Of a stretch of 64,000 nt of DNA, positions 23,526 to 35,113 are shown in pieces. A model generated the notes under the pieces. That model was not told the DNA's origin and searched no databases. It saw nothing but the letters and a program-made list of their open reading frames with translations. The DNA is from Castor canadensis (Eukaryota; Chordata; Mammalia; Rodentia; Castoridae): assembly GCF_047511655.1 (NCBI RefSeq), contig NC_133394.1, forward strand, positions 144,856,343 to 144,920,342, written 5' to 3'. Within the stretch, counting starts at the first letter, position 1, and each line of letters starts with the position of its first letter. The position numbers and the translations under genes are program-made.

Positions 23526-23738
23526 TCATTCTTCATGGTCCCCGGTATACCTGTAAACCTCTTGCCTTGTCTTTTTAGCTGCATTATGCATTAACGCAAA
23601 GTCCTTTATATCCTTTTCTGAGAATCTGTACTTTTCGAGAGTCATCCAGGAAGTGCCTGATGCCTCTGTGTCCGTGAAAATATCCATCAAGTAATGCAGT
23701 GGGTAATTCAGGGAGGTGGATGAACTCAGAGAAAGCAT
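23526..23738 (-). CDS. Weak candidate coding exon, unknown product
   Basis: A minus-strand open frame (full extent 23526-23771) has a hydrophilic, mixed composition unlike the leucine/serine-rich chance frames elsewhere: residues include MDIFTDTEASGTSWMTLEK and FSEKDIKDFALMHNAAKK. The stretch holds four CpG dinucleotides in roughly 140 bases, more than its surroundings. On the minus strand a pyrimidine-rich TTTCTCTGAG could act as an acceptor near 23728-23738, and CAG|GTATAC near 23553 as a donor. If so the exon is about 175 bases. I do not recognise the protein, and conservation cannot be judged from one sequence. Chance remains quite possible. Confidence 0.2.
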   Translation of the reverse strand: MLSLSSSTSLNYPLHYLMDIFTDTEASGTSWMTLEKYRFSEKDIKDFALMHNAAKKTRQEVYRYTGDHEE

Positions 23739-23869
23739 GTTTTGGAGTGAGGAGAAACTAAGTTTAAACACTAGGCCTTTCCTGACTACCTAGCTGGAAG
23801 CAGGCTAGTTAATTTCTCAGCTTTTTATTTGAAAACTGGGGATGGAAATTGTGAGACTTTAATGATCCA

Positions 23870-24250
23870 ACCTGTTCTCATTCAGGTTCACCATGAAGCA
23901 GATACCAAGACAGGATTAACATGTAAAGGTTTTATTGGAGGAAATGCCTGTGAGAAAGGGAATAGGGAGGGAGCCTGGAAAATCTGAGAGAGCATCAGAA
24001 GGCAACGTGAGTCCTAATCTAGGGAAGAAGAGAAGGAGAGGAAGTGCCCCAGACTACTGTTTAGTCTGTGGAAGGGGTGACAAAGTGGCTGGAAGTCCTT
24101 GAGCCTAAGCTGTACAGCAAAGGAGTCCTGACCTCCCCAGTCTCCCAGACAGTGGAGTCCATAGTCTCCCTTTACATTCAAACATGGAGCAGCCTGGGGT
24201 GTGTGGCTTCTGAATAAATGTGCTACTAGATTTTTAGGGGCAGTAGCTGG
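23870..24250 (-). mobile_element. Possible LTR, antisense
   Basis: The plus strand has ACATGTAAAGGTTTTATTGG near its left end, which on the minus strand gives an AATAAA signal in the position of an LTR polyadenylation site, followed by AAAGTGGCTGGAAGTCCTTG. It resembles ERVL-class LTRs in antisense, but the family is not certain. Confidence 0.4.
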
Positions 24251-24254
24251 GGTC

Positions 24255-25250
24255 CAAGGTCAGGTATGTTCCTTGTCTGTGAGGTAAATCCTCATGGCTA
24301 CCTCCAAACCTGCCACAGTACCTGGTACACAGAGGTGACTAACACTTGAATCTGAAATGAATCTCTGTGTCCCAAACTTCTGAGGAAATATTCCTTTATC
24401 ACAAAACTGAAGCAGATAAAGCCTTGACACTGGCAAAGAATGGGATGGCTCTGAGTACAGTATGAGCAGCTTATGGGAGACGCTCAGGGAACAATGGAAG
24501 GGTCCCAAGTATGATGGAAAGAATATGTGAGGCTTCAAGGCCTGGTCATCTGATACACCTTTGTGTAAATTTTTTAGCTGCTTTTGCCTATTATGCAGAG
24601 CTGGTAAAAGAAGATGACAGTACAGAGGGACCCTTGAGTGTGGAAAAGCTCCAGGTTTTTCCTCTAATTGCACCCTATCCCCTTCATTTCCAGTTGTCTC
24701 AATCTACTTAAGTAGTGGACTTATTAAAATACCTCTACCTTAGGAACAGATATGGGGTGTTTGCAGTACATGCCTAACCTTGGAAGGAAAATTTACCCTA
24801 TCAGAGAGAGTGTGCCTGCTGGGTACAAGCTTATTTATGATGTAGTGATAATAGGATTTCATAAGGCAGGGGTGGGCAGGAAAGGGTACCAAGCATGCAT
24901 TAAAGCTCTATCCATTCTTTCACCTGGTCTTAGGGTCCCTCTTAGGTTTGTTCCCTCTTTCATAAGTGTCTTAGTAGCCTCTTTCAACTTTCCTTCTATT
25001 CATTTATACAATAGATATTTGAGAGCCTACTCTGTGTCAGGCACCATGTTGGGTGTCCAGATGGGTAAAATGCTTGAGTTGAGTGTCTTAGTTTGAGTTT
25101 TTCAGAAAAAACAAATAAACAAACAAACAAAAACCAAAACCTACCTAACATGTGGGTTATTGGCAGAAGGATAAGTTGCTCCTTATAAGCAAAGAAACAG
25201 AGAAGTGAGTCAGGGAAGGGAAGGGAACTAATGAGGTATGTTTCCTTTAA
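24255..25250. other. Unassigned DNA
   Basis: Open frames at 24260-24673 (minus) and 24752-25096 (plus) lack motifs. An A-rich CAAA run at 25108-25135 may be the remnant of a retroelement tail. Confidence 0.35.
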
Positions 25251-25252
25251 AG

Positions 25253-25475
25253 CAGGGGGTCAGTGACCCTTCTATGTAAAGGTCTATTAGTAAATATTTG
25301 TGAGTCATAGAATCACTTGCAATTACCCATCTTTATTGTTGTAGTGGAAAGGCAGTCATAAGCAATATACAAATAAGTGAGTATGGCTATTTTTTTAGTA
25401 AAACTTTACATAAATAAATGTCTGGGTCATAGTTTGCTGGACCTGCTGGAAATATACATCTACAGATTTGTTCTA
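25253..25475 (-). mobile_element. MER20-like hAT-Charlie element
   Basis: GGGGGTCAGTGACCC at the left edge, TATGTAAAGGTCTATTAGT, then ATACAAATAAGTGAGTATGG, AAAACTTTACATAAATAA and ATAGTTTGCTGGACCTGCTG at the right edge. Both ends appear present, so this copy is near full length (0.22 kb). Confidence 0.8.
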
Positions 25476-25914
25476 CAGAGTCAAAAAGCTAGTGTATTTA
25501 TCTATCAATTTCCTTCCCACAGAGGTGACAAAGCCATGTCACCTGTGCTACCCTTTACTTCCCCTGGTTTATATTGAGCATGTCCAGCCTGCCTCAGGAG
25601 TGTTGGGCATATTTCCTAGTCAAGGAACACCCTCAGCCCAAGAGGCATAGGCCCTAGGCCTTGGCAGTGTATACCATACCACCTGTAGGTGCAGACGACT
25701 TATGGGTGACATGGGGACCCATGAAATACCAAGAGCTACTGCGTAGAGGTTCCTACCTCACAATGGGATCAAGTATGACTCTTTAAAACATGAATTCATA
25801 CTTTGTGTGGCCCAGAGAGCCCACAAGTACCTACCTCTTATAGAAATGCCACCAAACATAGAGAAAAATCACCAGCCAGATATTGTGCAGTTCTGGGAAT
25901 AATACAGACAAAAT
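25476..25914. other. Unassigned DNA
   Basis: No repeat or exon recognised. Confidence 0.35.
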
Positions 25915-26130
25915 TTCTAGCTAACATTTATTAAAATCTTAAGGTGGTAATAAGTGCTGTGCTAAGAGTTTTAGATGTCTTGACTCAACCAGAACTTTAT
26001 AAGGTAGGTGTTTTTTTTTTCACATTTTATAGGAAGAGAAACTGAGATTTAGTGAGTTTACACAATTTGCTCAGTAAATTCACACTATGCATAGAAAATC
26101 AGAGGAGGAGCTGGCTTGTGAACTCTGGCA
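25915..26130 (-). mobile_element. MIR fragment
   Basis: Antisense MIR: ACATTTATTAAAATC, GTGCTGTGCTAAGAGTTTTA, AGGAAGAGAAACTGAG, GAGCTGGCTTGTGAAC. Confidence 0.85.
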
Positions 26131-26174
26131 TTTTTTCTCCAGTTCTAGGAATGCTGTTGAGACACTGTTTGTAC

Positions 26175-26625
26175 CTCTTTCGTAGAGCTGCCCTAAACAA
26201 GTACCACATATTGGGTTACATAAAACAACAGAAATTAATTTTCTCATGATTCTGGAGGTTAGGAGTCTGGAATCAACGTGTTGGCAGGCCATGCTCCTCT
26301 GAAGGTGTTAGCCAAGATTCTGTCTTTACTTCTTCCTATTTTCTTGAGGTGTATATCTACCCTTGAACTAACTGTAAATGCATTCCTCTAATGTGGTCAT
26401 CCACCTTTACATGGGCTTTCCCTGTAAGTTTTTTGTGTCTCTTCTTTTTTCCTTATAAAAACAGTTATATTGGATTAGAAACACACTGGAATGATCTCAC
26501 CTTAATTTGATTATATCTACTAATCCTATTTCAAAATAAGGTCACATTCACAGGTACATGGTTGGAACTTGAACATATAATTTTGTAGGAAACAGTTTAA
26601 CCCTTCAGTAGGCACTGTACCAGGA
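26175..26625 (-). mobile_element. MLT1-like LTR
   Basis: Antisense LTR: TAGAGCTGCCCTAAACAAGT, ACAGAAATTAATTTTCTCAT, GATTCTGGAGGTTAGGAGTC, then AATAAGGTCACATTCACAGG and GAAACAGTTTAACCCTT. Confidence 0.8.
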
Positions 26626-26964
26626 GCAAGGATCCTAAGACATGGATCTTCTGTAGAGCCAATCATGGTGCAAGTGTTCCATGGGAATGTTTCAGAAAAA
26701 GGATCAGATAAAGAGATAGTAATGAAAGCAGTCCCGGAGCAGTTGGATTTAGACAGTGCATTTTCTTTCAGTAGTCTGGCTCCTCTAATTTTCATATTTA
26801 TCCTTGTCTTTTTTTTTTTTTTGCTACCATCATTTATTAATCCCTGAGGTTGATCATACTTTATGAATTGAAGTTTAATTCAACATAGTGGCAATTGTTA
26901 CTTGTAGACAAGGACAACTTACTCTTCCATTCTCCATTTTCTTTATTTATGAAAAAGATCAAAG

Positions 26965-27155
26965 TGAACACATGACTTGATCTTAATTCTCACAATGCAC
27001 TAGAATCATCTAGGGAGGTTTTTCAGAACTACTATGGCCTGAACAACCTCCAGAGATCCTGATTCCATTATTCTTGGTTGGATACTGGGGGCATGAATAT
27101 TTTTAAAAACATTTCTAAGTTATTTTATTATGAAACCGGGCTAAAGACTACTGTG
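26965..27155 (+). mobile_element. MER5-like hAT-Charlie fragment
   Basis: GCACTAGAATCATCTAGGGA, GATCCTGATTCCATTATTC and GGGGGCATGAATATTTTTAA follow the MER5A order. Confidence 0.7.
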
Positions 27156-27234
27156 TCTTAATGTCATTGGGGTCTACCTGCCCTGCCATTCGGGGTTCTA
27201 ATTAGTCATACATGTTTGCTCCCAGTTTAAAAAT

Positions 27235-27515
27235 GCTATGGACTGAATACTTGTATCCATCCAAACTTCATGTGTTGAAATGCTAATTCTCAATGTGATA
27301 TTATTTGTAAGTGGAGTCTTTGGGAGTTGACTGGCACTCGTGCTCTCAACCACATGAGGGCACAACCAAGAAGAGAGCCTTCACAGGAACCTGGCTATGT
27401 TGACACCTTGATCTTGGACTTCCCAAACTCAGGAACTACAAATAATAAATACTGGTCATTTAAGCCATTCATTTCAGGATAGTTTGTTATGGCAGTCAGA
27501 GTTGACTAAGGCAAA
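27235..27515 (+). mobile_element. MaLR-like LTR
   Basis: TATGGACTGAATACTTGTAT at the start; GACACCTTGATCTTGGACTT, CCAAACTCAGGAACTACAAA and GGCAGTCAGAGTTGACTAAG at the end. The middle third is shortened. Confidence 0.75.
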
Positions 27516-27519
27516 TGGT

Positions 27520-27970
27520 TTCCACCAGAGATGAATTCAGGCAAGACCTGGGAGTGTCTTCTTCCTAACTGGGAATTCGTTGCTGATCCTTCCTGATCAT
27601 TAACACATAGAAAGCAGACCTTGAGAGTTTCACCGAAGAAAATGATTGCAAAAATGCTCTGTTTACAGGGAGCTGTCATCAGGCCTAGGAGCAGATACAG
27701 AGATGCCAGTGTTTGGGAATTAGTGATTAATTGCTTTCCTGGCAAAGTGGGTCCTTTGATGGACCATGGCTCAGAGATCATAAAGATAACAAACTCTCCC
27801 CTTCGCAGGGCTTTGGAATCCTGGTGGTAAGAGAGCTTGGAGAAAATGACCTGGTTGGTGGCCAGGAATTATAGTGCTTACTATATGAAGAAGGCCAAAA
27901 AGGGTGTGGAAAGCTTCAATGTTTTTTTAATCATTTTTTCTTTGTCATGGCTCTAAGCCAGACTAATGTA
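27520..27970. other. Unassigned DNA
   Basis: Open frames on both strands (27506-27781, 27621-27830) overlap and show no motif. Confidence 0.35.
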
Positions 27971-27974
27971 AATC

Positions 27975-28175
27975 CCACCTGGGTTTAAATCCTTCCTTCA
28001 TCTTCATTTTAATATAACTTTGGAGATTTTAGCTAACCTTTGAGTTTCAATTTCTTCATCTGTTAAGTGGGTAGAATAGAGGCACTTAAATAATTTGATG
28101 TGATACACATAAGGTTATATGCAATGGTGCTTGCAAAGTGCTTTGCATGGTGCCTGGAAGGTAGGTACATCTAAT
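27975..28175 (+). mobile_element. MIR fragment
   Basis: GGGTTTAAATCCTTCCTTC, TTCTTCATCTGTTAAGTGGG, TGCATGGTGCCTGGAAGG. Confidence 0.85.
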
Positions 28176-28264
28176 CAATGTTTGTTGTCATTAAGTTTTT
28201 CTTCTAATTATTATTGCCTCATGAGCCTCGTAGGTTACGAGAACAGAAACTAAAAGTCATTGGC

Positions 28265-28420
28265 ACCAAATATGTGTGAGGTGTTGGGTAACAAATGACA
28301 TACAAATAATCACATTAAATATTTACAATAAGTATATTGAGTAGATATCATTACCTTAACTTCATAGATGAGGAAGCTGAGGCCCAAGGACAGTAACTTG
28401 CCAAAGTTCACACACATGTG
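28265..28420 (-). mobile_element. MIR fragment
   Basis: Antisense MIR: TCATAGATGAGGAAGCTGAG, GCCCAAGGACAGTAACTTGC, CAAAGTTCACACAC. Confidence 0.9.
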
Positions 28421-28424
28421 GGGG

Positions 28425-29295
28425 AGTGTGGGACACTGTTGAAAGGAAGATGGACAACTTGTAACAGGAGAAAAATGTCATAAAGAAGCAACCCAGGGTG
28501 TTGTGTGCATGGGTGTGTATATGTACATGAACACACATTGCCTCTGCTGACAGGTACCCCCATCACAGAGTTTACTTATGAATACCTTCAGTGAGACCAG
28601 AGTCTGCAGACACTGCATAAAAAGAGGCTGAAATGACAACTTGGGAATCTATTCATCCACCATCCTCCTGGGGCTTCTCATGGGCTCTGAGAGACATTTG
28701 AACTATCAAGAAATACGTCAGTGCATTTAATTCTTTGTCATAGTTCCATGACAGACTGTCCCTAAGTTAAGAACCCAAGCTTTATAGTTCTACCCACCTA
28801 GATTTAAATTTTTCCTTTACCTTCTTTTTACTGTTCTACTTAACTTTTCTGCATCTCAGTTTCTTCTTCTGTTAACTTTCTTATTCTTATATAGGTCGAA
28901 CAGGAGAACTTACAATGTTGGTTTCTTGTAATACATGTAAAGTTAGATGTAATGAAGCCTGAAGGGCCCTTCCCAAATCAAATTCAGAAACCCAACAAGA
29001 GTTTCTAGAATGAAGACCAAAATTGGCCTGGTAAGATTGGAGACAGATGAAAAGCAAGGTTAGTCCCTGAATTTAGTGATTTATTATTAATGCTAGTTTT
29101 TCTTTGATCTATAGTGCTCATCCTATATGTCTTAGAAGGCCAAAGGAAGCCCACTTTCCTCTTTCTTTTTTATAGTAAGTTAATCAGAATTTTTTCACCA
29201 TTCTTGCCCATAGCCTCTTGCCTCAGTGGAACAGAGAACTTTGAAGTTCTTGGTGTGGTAGGAAGGACCTGTGAATGTGTTACCTACGTAGCAAA
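28425..29295. other. Mostly unassigned; MIR-like piece at 28795-28880
   Basis: The segment at 28795-28880 (CTTTTCTGCATCTCAGTTTC) is a MIR remnant in plus orientation. The remainder is unrecognised. Confidence 0.45.
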
Positions 29296-29299
29296 GGGG

Positions 29300-29695
29300 A
29301 ACTAAGGTTGCAGATGGAATTCAGGCTCAAGTCAGCTGACTTTAAGGTAAGGACAGTATCCTGTATTACCCACACAGTCCCAAGGGTCCTTTAAAATGGA
29401 AGAAGCTGGCAGAAGTCAGAGAGCCAGAGAGATGCAGCATGAGGACTGGATCTGATGTGACTGAATTTGAAGATAGAAGAGGCCATGGGGCAGGAAGTGC
29501 TAACAGCCAGGAAGCAGATTCTCCCTGGGAGCCTCTGGGAAGGAACATAGCTTGTGACACCTTGATTTCAACTTCATGGGACTGATCTATGTTGGACTTC
29601 TAACCTATAGGACCATAAGATAAAATTCTGGTGCTGTTTAAAGCTACCAAGATTGTAGTAATTTACTGTAACACTGATAGGAAACAGTCTACTTA
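29300..29695 (+). mobile_element. MLT1-like LTR
   Basis: AAGGTTGCAGATGGAATTCA, AGTCAGCTGACTTTAAGGTA, CAAGGGTCCTTTAAAATGGA, AGTCAGAGAGCCAGAGAGAT, CTTGTGACACCTTGATTTCA, then TATAGGACCATAAGATAAAA and GATAGGAAACAGTCTACTTA. Orientation and order are clear. Confidence 0.85.
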
Positions 29696-29844
29696 GCATT
29701 TTACAGAGAGGCAGAAGGATAGGAAACACCAAAAGAGCTTGAGCTGAGGGAGTGAATGTGTGAAGGTGACTAGAAAAACTAAAAAAGAGGTAACCTACAG
29801 TTTCTTATACAAGGAACAAACAGCTGTTTGGGGGGTCATTGTGG

Positions 29845-30010
29845 AAAGTTGAAAAAGCTTACGTTTAGAACCAAATAATTTGGTTTCCAATGCTGAATTC
29901 AGTTATGTGATCTTGGGCACATTACTTAACCCCTCTGATCCTCAGTTTCCTCATCCATAAAATACCACAATACAGGACATCAGGTTTAAGGTATCCTACA
30001 TCCCATCTAT
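29845..30010 (+). mobile_element. MIR fragment
   Basis: GTGATCTTGGGCACATTACT, TAACCCCTCTGATCCTCAGT, TTCCTCATCCATAAAATACC; one of the best-preserved MIR cores here. Confidence 0.93.
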
Positions 30011-30325
30011 AACTTGTAAATTTAGATATAAAGTAACTCAGGAGTTGTTCAGAGGATCTATAACACTAAAGGGAAGTATCAGAGCAAGGAGAACAATAAT
30101 GACTAGTGAATCCTACTACAGTCTTTTTTCTCTAAAGTAATCCATCAAACACTCTTAATAAATGAATCCACACTTAGTGTCAATGCATGGCATATGGTAA
30201 AACCTTTAAATTCAGGGAGTGGAATTTTGATGGGAAATGAATATTGCCCTTGAACCAAAAATCAGTAGTAGGCTTGAGGACTGAAATATTCTTTGTAAAA
30301 AATACATTTTTTTAGAAGAATATCC

Positions 30326-30333
30326 AAGATGGC
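30326..30333 (+). promoter_or_regulatory. YY1-type motif at L1 5' end
   Basis: AAGATGGC preceded by CC, within the first 20 or so bases of the element. In human L1 a YY1 site at this distance directs accurate transcription start. Here it marks the true 5' end; activity is not shown. Confidence 0.6.
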
Positions 30334-31439
30334 ATTTCAGGCAGGGAATCAGAAATCCTAAGCTTGGTGACTGCAGAAACCACCTTGAGACACTGGAGCT
30401 ACCCTTGGGCAATTCTGATTGCTTCTAGCCAAAATAATAACTGCCATCACATTTGGTGCACATAAAATTCAAAGCCTGACCCTTAAATCAGCCTTTAACT
30501 GTATCTAACAGCTGCAAAAATCCCATGTGGCACAGCCAGCAAGGCTTGTCCCACCCTGGGAATAAAGCCTCCTGACTGTTTCTTTCTTTTTTTTTTTTTT
30601 TTCTTTTCATTTTCTCTCAACAAGCAGAAGACAGAGTATCAATCTGAATCAAACTCTGTGACATCCTGGATCCCTAACCCATGGAAATACTCCTTATGCC
30701 ATGTCATTTCTACCTACTGGCCGGTTCCAAAGCTGCTTGTGTGAATCTGCAGAATAAACAGGTGGGCATCACACACCACATGGGACTCCCATACCCACCC
30801 TCTGGGAACATAATCCAGTGCAGCCCCTGGATAGACTGAACCTCCCCCAAAAAACCTGAAAAACATAAACAGTGAACTAAATCTAACATGGACAGTGGAG
30901 GTGGGGGTGGAATGCTGAACCTGCCCTGGAGAATGGGGGTGGGGCTAAGGAGCCAAACTCTCAGTGATGATCATTCAGTGAATGAATGTGGGTTAAGCAA
31001 CAAAGGCTGAGAGAGGGGCTGGGGAGACAAGTCAACCACCCAGAGGAGCTGCTAGCATCCAGCAGAGGTTGGGAGAGGCACAAAGGCTAAGATCAGGGGT
31101 GGAATGACAAGGCAACCTCCCAAAGCAGGGCCAGAGGTGGATCCCAGAGCTGATCTCTTGGGACAAAGGGCAGTATCCAAAACTGAATTAACCCACCTTG
31201 CTGGGGGAGGAGATGACAAAACAAAGTTCCAGTTGAAGGGCAATGCAGATGCTTTCTAGTGAGAACAACAGCTCTGACCACCCTGCATGGCAAACTTCCC
31301 TCACCTCTGAACTAACCCTGTGGACAGAAGGTACTGACCACTTACAAACCAGTCACCTGGTGAGACCACATCAGAGCTTCTGCTTGCATGCCAATACCAG
31401 GATTGGATGCCTAAGAAATAACTCCAGAACTTTTACCAA

Positions 31440-31870
31440 AAAACTGAACTTTTTGTTGTTCCTGAACCTGGTGTTTTTGTTGTAGTTTTTTTCTGTATTA
31501 TTAACTTCACCATCACTATTTTCTTGTGCCTATTCTTGCCCTCTTCACTTTCCCTCTTTTTCCTGTGCTACAATCCACTGTTCTCCCTCCCAACTACTCT
31601 TTCTCCCACTTCTCATCCATTATCTCCCCCTGTCTTCACCTCTTCCTCCTAACCTCCAACCTGTCACCACACTACCCCTCCCTCCTATACACTCACCACC
31701 TGCTGACTGGCCTGCTGTACCAACTCAGCCCCAGCCCCCTGCATTCCCTGACACAAGCACCCTCCACTACAACAACAGAAATACACCCAAACACACACAA
31801 GTGCCACAAAAACCAGCAGCCCCCATATTCCTTCCCCCAATCACCCACCCCTTTTCCCACCCCCTCTTTT
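31440..31870 (+). other. Pyrimidine-rich distal half of the L1 5' UTR
   Basis: About 430 bases dominated by C and T on the plus strand (for example CCTCTTCACTTTCCCTC, CACCACACTACCCCTCCC), with no short period. It gives a 115-codon chance frame (31526-31873) rich in proline, serine and threonine. It belongs to the L1 5' UTR. Confidence 0.7.
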
Positions 31871-32181
31871 TAGTGCCACCTTTACCAATTACCCAGATTT
31901 CTACATCTAGCCTAAAAAACATTACCCCCATAACTCGCACTGTTTATAGATATCATCACCAAGGGTTTTCTATATAATATGTAAACAACTGGTCTGGCAT
32001 TGAACCTCTGAATTTGTTATTGCTAAATTACACCTCCAGGCCAGGGACAGAAAGAGCACATCAATCTAGCTAACAACCGAGTCAGTCACAACACAAAAAT
32101 TAAATCAAAGGAAAGAAAGCAGGCAATTAAAACTACCAATTAGCCTATCAAGAATGTAGTTGCACAGCATCAAGTGGAGTG

Positions 32182-32330
32182 ATGGGAAGAAAAAGAAGGG
32201 ATGGAAACCCTCCTCAAAAAAATAATACAGGATTCAGTGGGAAATGAAGAAAATAGAAACCCAGTTCCTGACTCCAAAAAAGCAATGATAAATGTCACTA
32301 AGGAGCCTAGTAATACCCACAAAACAACAA
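32182..32330 (+). pseudogene. L1 ORF1 remnant (N terminus only)
   Basis: ORF1 of L1 encodes an RNA-binding chaperone that coats L1 RNA. Here the start (ATGGGAAGAAAAAG, 32182) is followed by a basic N-terminus and then a stop at codon 22 (32245-32247). From 32231 a second frame reads DSVGNEENRNPVPDSKK, which looks like the continuation after a frameshift. Coiled coil, RRM and C-terminal domains are deleted. Confidence 0.7.
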
Positions 32331-32343
32331 CAACAACAACAAA
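32324..32343 (+). repeat. (CAA)n run at the ORF1-ORF2 deletion junction
   Basis: Seven CAA-type units lie exactly where ORF1-like sequence stops and ORF2 reverse-transcriptase-proximal sequence begins. Confidence 0.85.
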
Positions 32344-32347
32344 AAAC

Positions 32348-34709
32348 CCTTAAAGGTGGTTCTTGGAAAAAATAAAGAAGATTGAGAAGCCCTTTGTAAA
32401 TCTGACTAAAGTGAGGAGGGAAAAGACCCAAATTAGTAAAATCAGAAACAAAAAAGGGGAGATAACAACAAACACTGAATAAATCCAGGGAGTCATCAGA
32501 GACTACTTTGAGAAACTATATTCCAATACATTGGATAATCTTGTAGAAATGGACAAATTTCTACATACATAACCATCTAACACTGAACCAAGAGGATATT
32601 AACCCCCTAAACAGATCTATAACACATAATGAAATTGAAGCAGCAATAAAGAATCTCCCAAAAAGGAAAGTCCAGGACCTGACAATACTCTGCTAAATTC
32701 TACCAGATCTTTAAGGAAGTACTAATACCAACACTCCTTAAACTTTCCCACAAAATAGAAAGGAAAGGAACACTGCCTAACTCATTCTATGAAGCCAGCA
32801 ATATACTCATTCCCAAACCAGACATGGATTCATCCAAAAGGGAGAAGCACAGGCCAATCTACTTAATGAACATTGATGGAAAATCCTCAATAAAATAATG
32901 GCAAAATGAATCCAACAATATATCAGAAACATTACTCACCATGACCAGGTCAGCTTCATCCCAGGGATGCAGGGATGTTTGGATCAATAAATGTAATACA
33001 GCACATTAACAGAAGCCAAGACAAAAACCACTTGATCATCTCAGTAGGTGCAGAAAAAGCCTTTGATAAGATTCAATACCACTTCATGATAAAAGCTCTA
33101 AGAAAACCAGGAATAGAAGGAATGTACCTCAACATTATAAAGGCTATATATGACAAATCTATAGCGAGCATTATACTTAATGGGGAAAAACTGAAACCAT
33201 TTCCCCTAAAGTCAGGAATGAGACAAGGATGCCCAATCTCCTCACTCCTATTCAACATAGTTCTGGAATTCCTAGCCAGAGCAATAAGGCAAGAAGAAAA
33301 AATGAAGGGAATACAAATAGTAAAGAAATAGTCAAAGTACCCCTGTTTGAAGATGGCATGATCCTATATCTCAAAGACCCAATGACATTCATTCAGAGAG
33401 ATTGAAAAATCTACCCTGAAGTTCATTTGGAAACACAAAAGACCACTAATAGCCAAGGCAATACTGAGCAAAAAGAGCTACACTGGAGGTATCACAACAC
33501 CCAACTTCAAAATATAACTACAGAGCCATAGCAATAAAACCAGCAAGGTACTGGCACAAAAAAAGATATGAAGACCAGTGGAACAGAATAGAGGACCCAG
33601 ATATGAATCCACACAGCTACACCAACCTTATTTTTGACAAAGGTGCCAAAAACATACAATGGAGAAAAGAAAACCTCTTCAACAAATATTGCTGGGAAAA
33701 GTGGTTATGCATCTGCAGAAAACTGAAACAAGATCCATGCCTATCACCCTGTACTAATACCAACTCAAAGTGGATCAAGGACCTTAATATAAGACCTGAA
33801 ACCTTGCAGTTAGTACAGGAGAGAGCAGGGAATATTTTGGAAGCAATAGGCATAGGCAAGGACTTCCTCAGTAGAACTCCAACATTCCAGCAACTAAGAG
33901 AAAGGGTGGACAAATGGGATTACATGAAATTAAAAAGCTCTGTAAAACAAAAGAAATGCTCTCTAAACTGAAGAGACCACCCACAGAGTGGGAGAAAACA
34001 TTTGCTAACTATACATCAGACAAAGGACTGATAATAGAATATGCAGGGAGCTCAAAAAACTAAACTCTCCAAAAATCAATGAACCAATAAAGAAGTGGGC
34101 AAATGAACTAAACAGAACTTTTTCAAAGGAAGAAGTCCAAATAGCCAAAAAACACATGAAAAAGTGCTCACTATCTCTGGCCATAAAGGAATTGCAAATT
34201 AAATCCACACTAAGATTCTAATGTACTCCTGTTAGAATAGCTATCATCAAGAACACCACCAACAACAAATACTGGTGAGGATGCAGGGAAAAAGGAACCC
34301 TCATACACTGCTGGTGGGAATGTAAGCTTGTACAACCACTTTGGAAAACAATATGGAGGCTTCTGAAAAAACTAAACATAGATCTGCCATATGATCCAGC
34401 GATACCACTCCTAAGGATATACCTGAAGGAATGTGACTCAGGTTATTACAAAGGCACCTGCACAGCCATGTTTATTGCAGCTCTATTTGCAGTTGCCAAG
34501 CTATGGAAAGAGCCAAGATGCCCCACTACTGACAAATGTATTAAGAAAATGTGGTATTTATATACAATGGAATTTTACTCAGTCACAAAGAAGAATGAAA
34601 TTTTGTCATTTGCAAGTAAATAGATGGAGCTGGAGAACATCATCTTAAGCAAAATTAGCCAGGCTCAGAAGGCCCAAAATTTCATGTTTTCTCTCATATG
34701 TGGATTGTA
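32348..34709 (+). pseudogene. L1 ORF2 remnant (reverse transcriptase to C terminus)
   Basis: ORF2 of L1 encodes an endonuclease and reverse transcriptase. The endonuclease domain and the start of the RT are absent. RT pieces remain: a frame at 32975-33331 with [11 protein letters not shown] (first catalytic Asp) and [19 protein letters not shown]. The catalytic box usually FADD reads FEDG at 33346-33357, losing the second Asp. A further deletion of roughly 0.3 kb follows near 33385, joining the RT to the thumb region. A second open piece (33603-33971) has LIFDKGAKNIQW and IGIGKDFLSRTPTFQQL. Many stops and frameshifts occur; it cannot make active protein. Confidence 0.9.
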
Positions 34710-35084
34710 GACCTAAAACAAATGCAGAAATATTATTGGACATGGATCACATACAAAGGGAGAATGTGCACGGTAGGAATAGGGAAAGGGAAGGAAACTT
34801 AAAACTTGAATGTGATTGATGTGCTCACTGTAGAGGAGTGAATATAGTAATCGTAAACTGGCAGAGGCCACTATGAAAAGGGGACTTGGAAATAGTGAAG
34901 AAGACTGGTAGAGATGAAACAATTTGGGTTGTAATGCACATGTGCATGGAAGCAATGCTAGGAATCTCTCTGTATAGCTATCCTTATCTCAAGCCAGCAA
35001 AAACGCTATGTCTTTCTTATTATCTCTTATGTTTTCTCTTCAACAAAATCAGAGAACAAAAGCATGAAAAGGGTTCTCCCTGGA

Positions 35085-35113
35085 AGCGGGAGTGGGGGTA
35101 GGGGGGGAGGTGG
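35085..35113 (+). repeat. G-rich tract in L1 3' UTR
   Basis: Runs of three or more G at 35088-35090, 35094-35098 and 35101-35107, then shorter runs. It corresponds to the longer G-tracts of the younger L1 copies. Confidence 0.75.

Noticed and set aside
31526..31873. 115-codon proline/serine/threonine-rich frame
   Set aside because: Lies in the L1 5' UTR pyrimidine-rich block.
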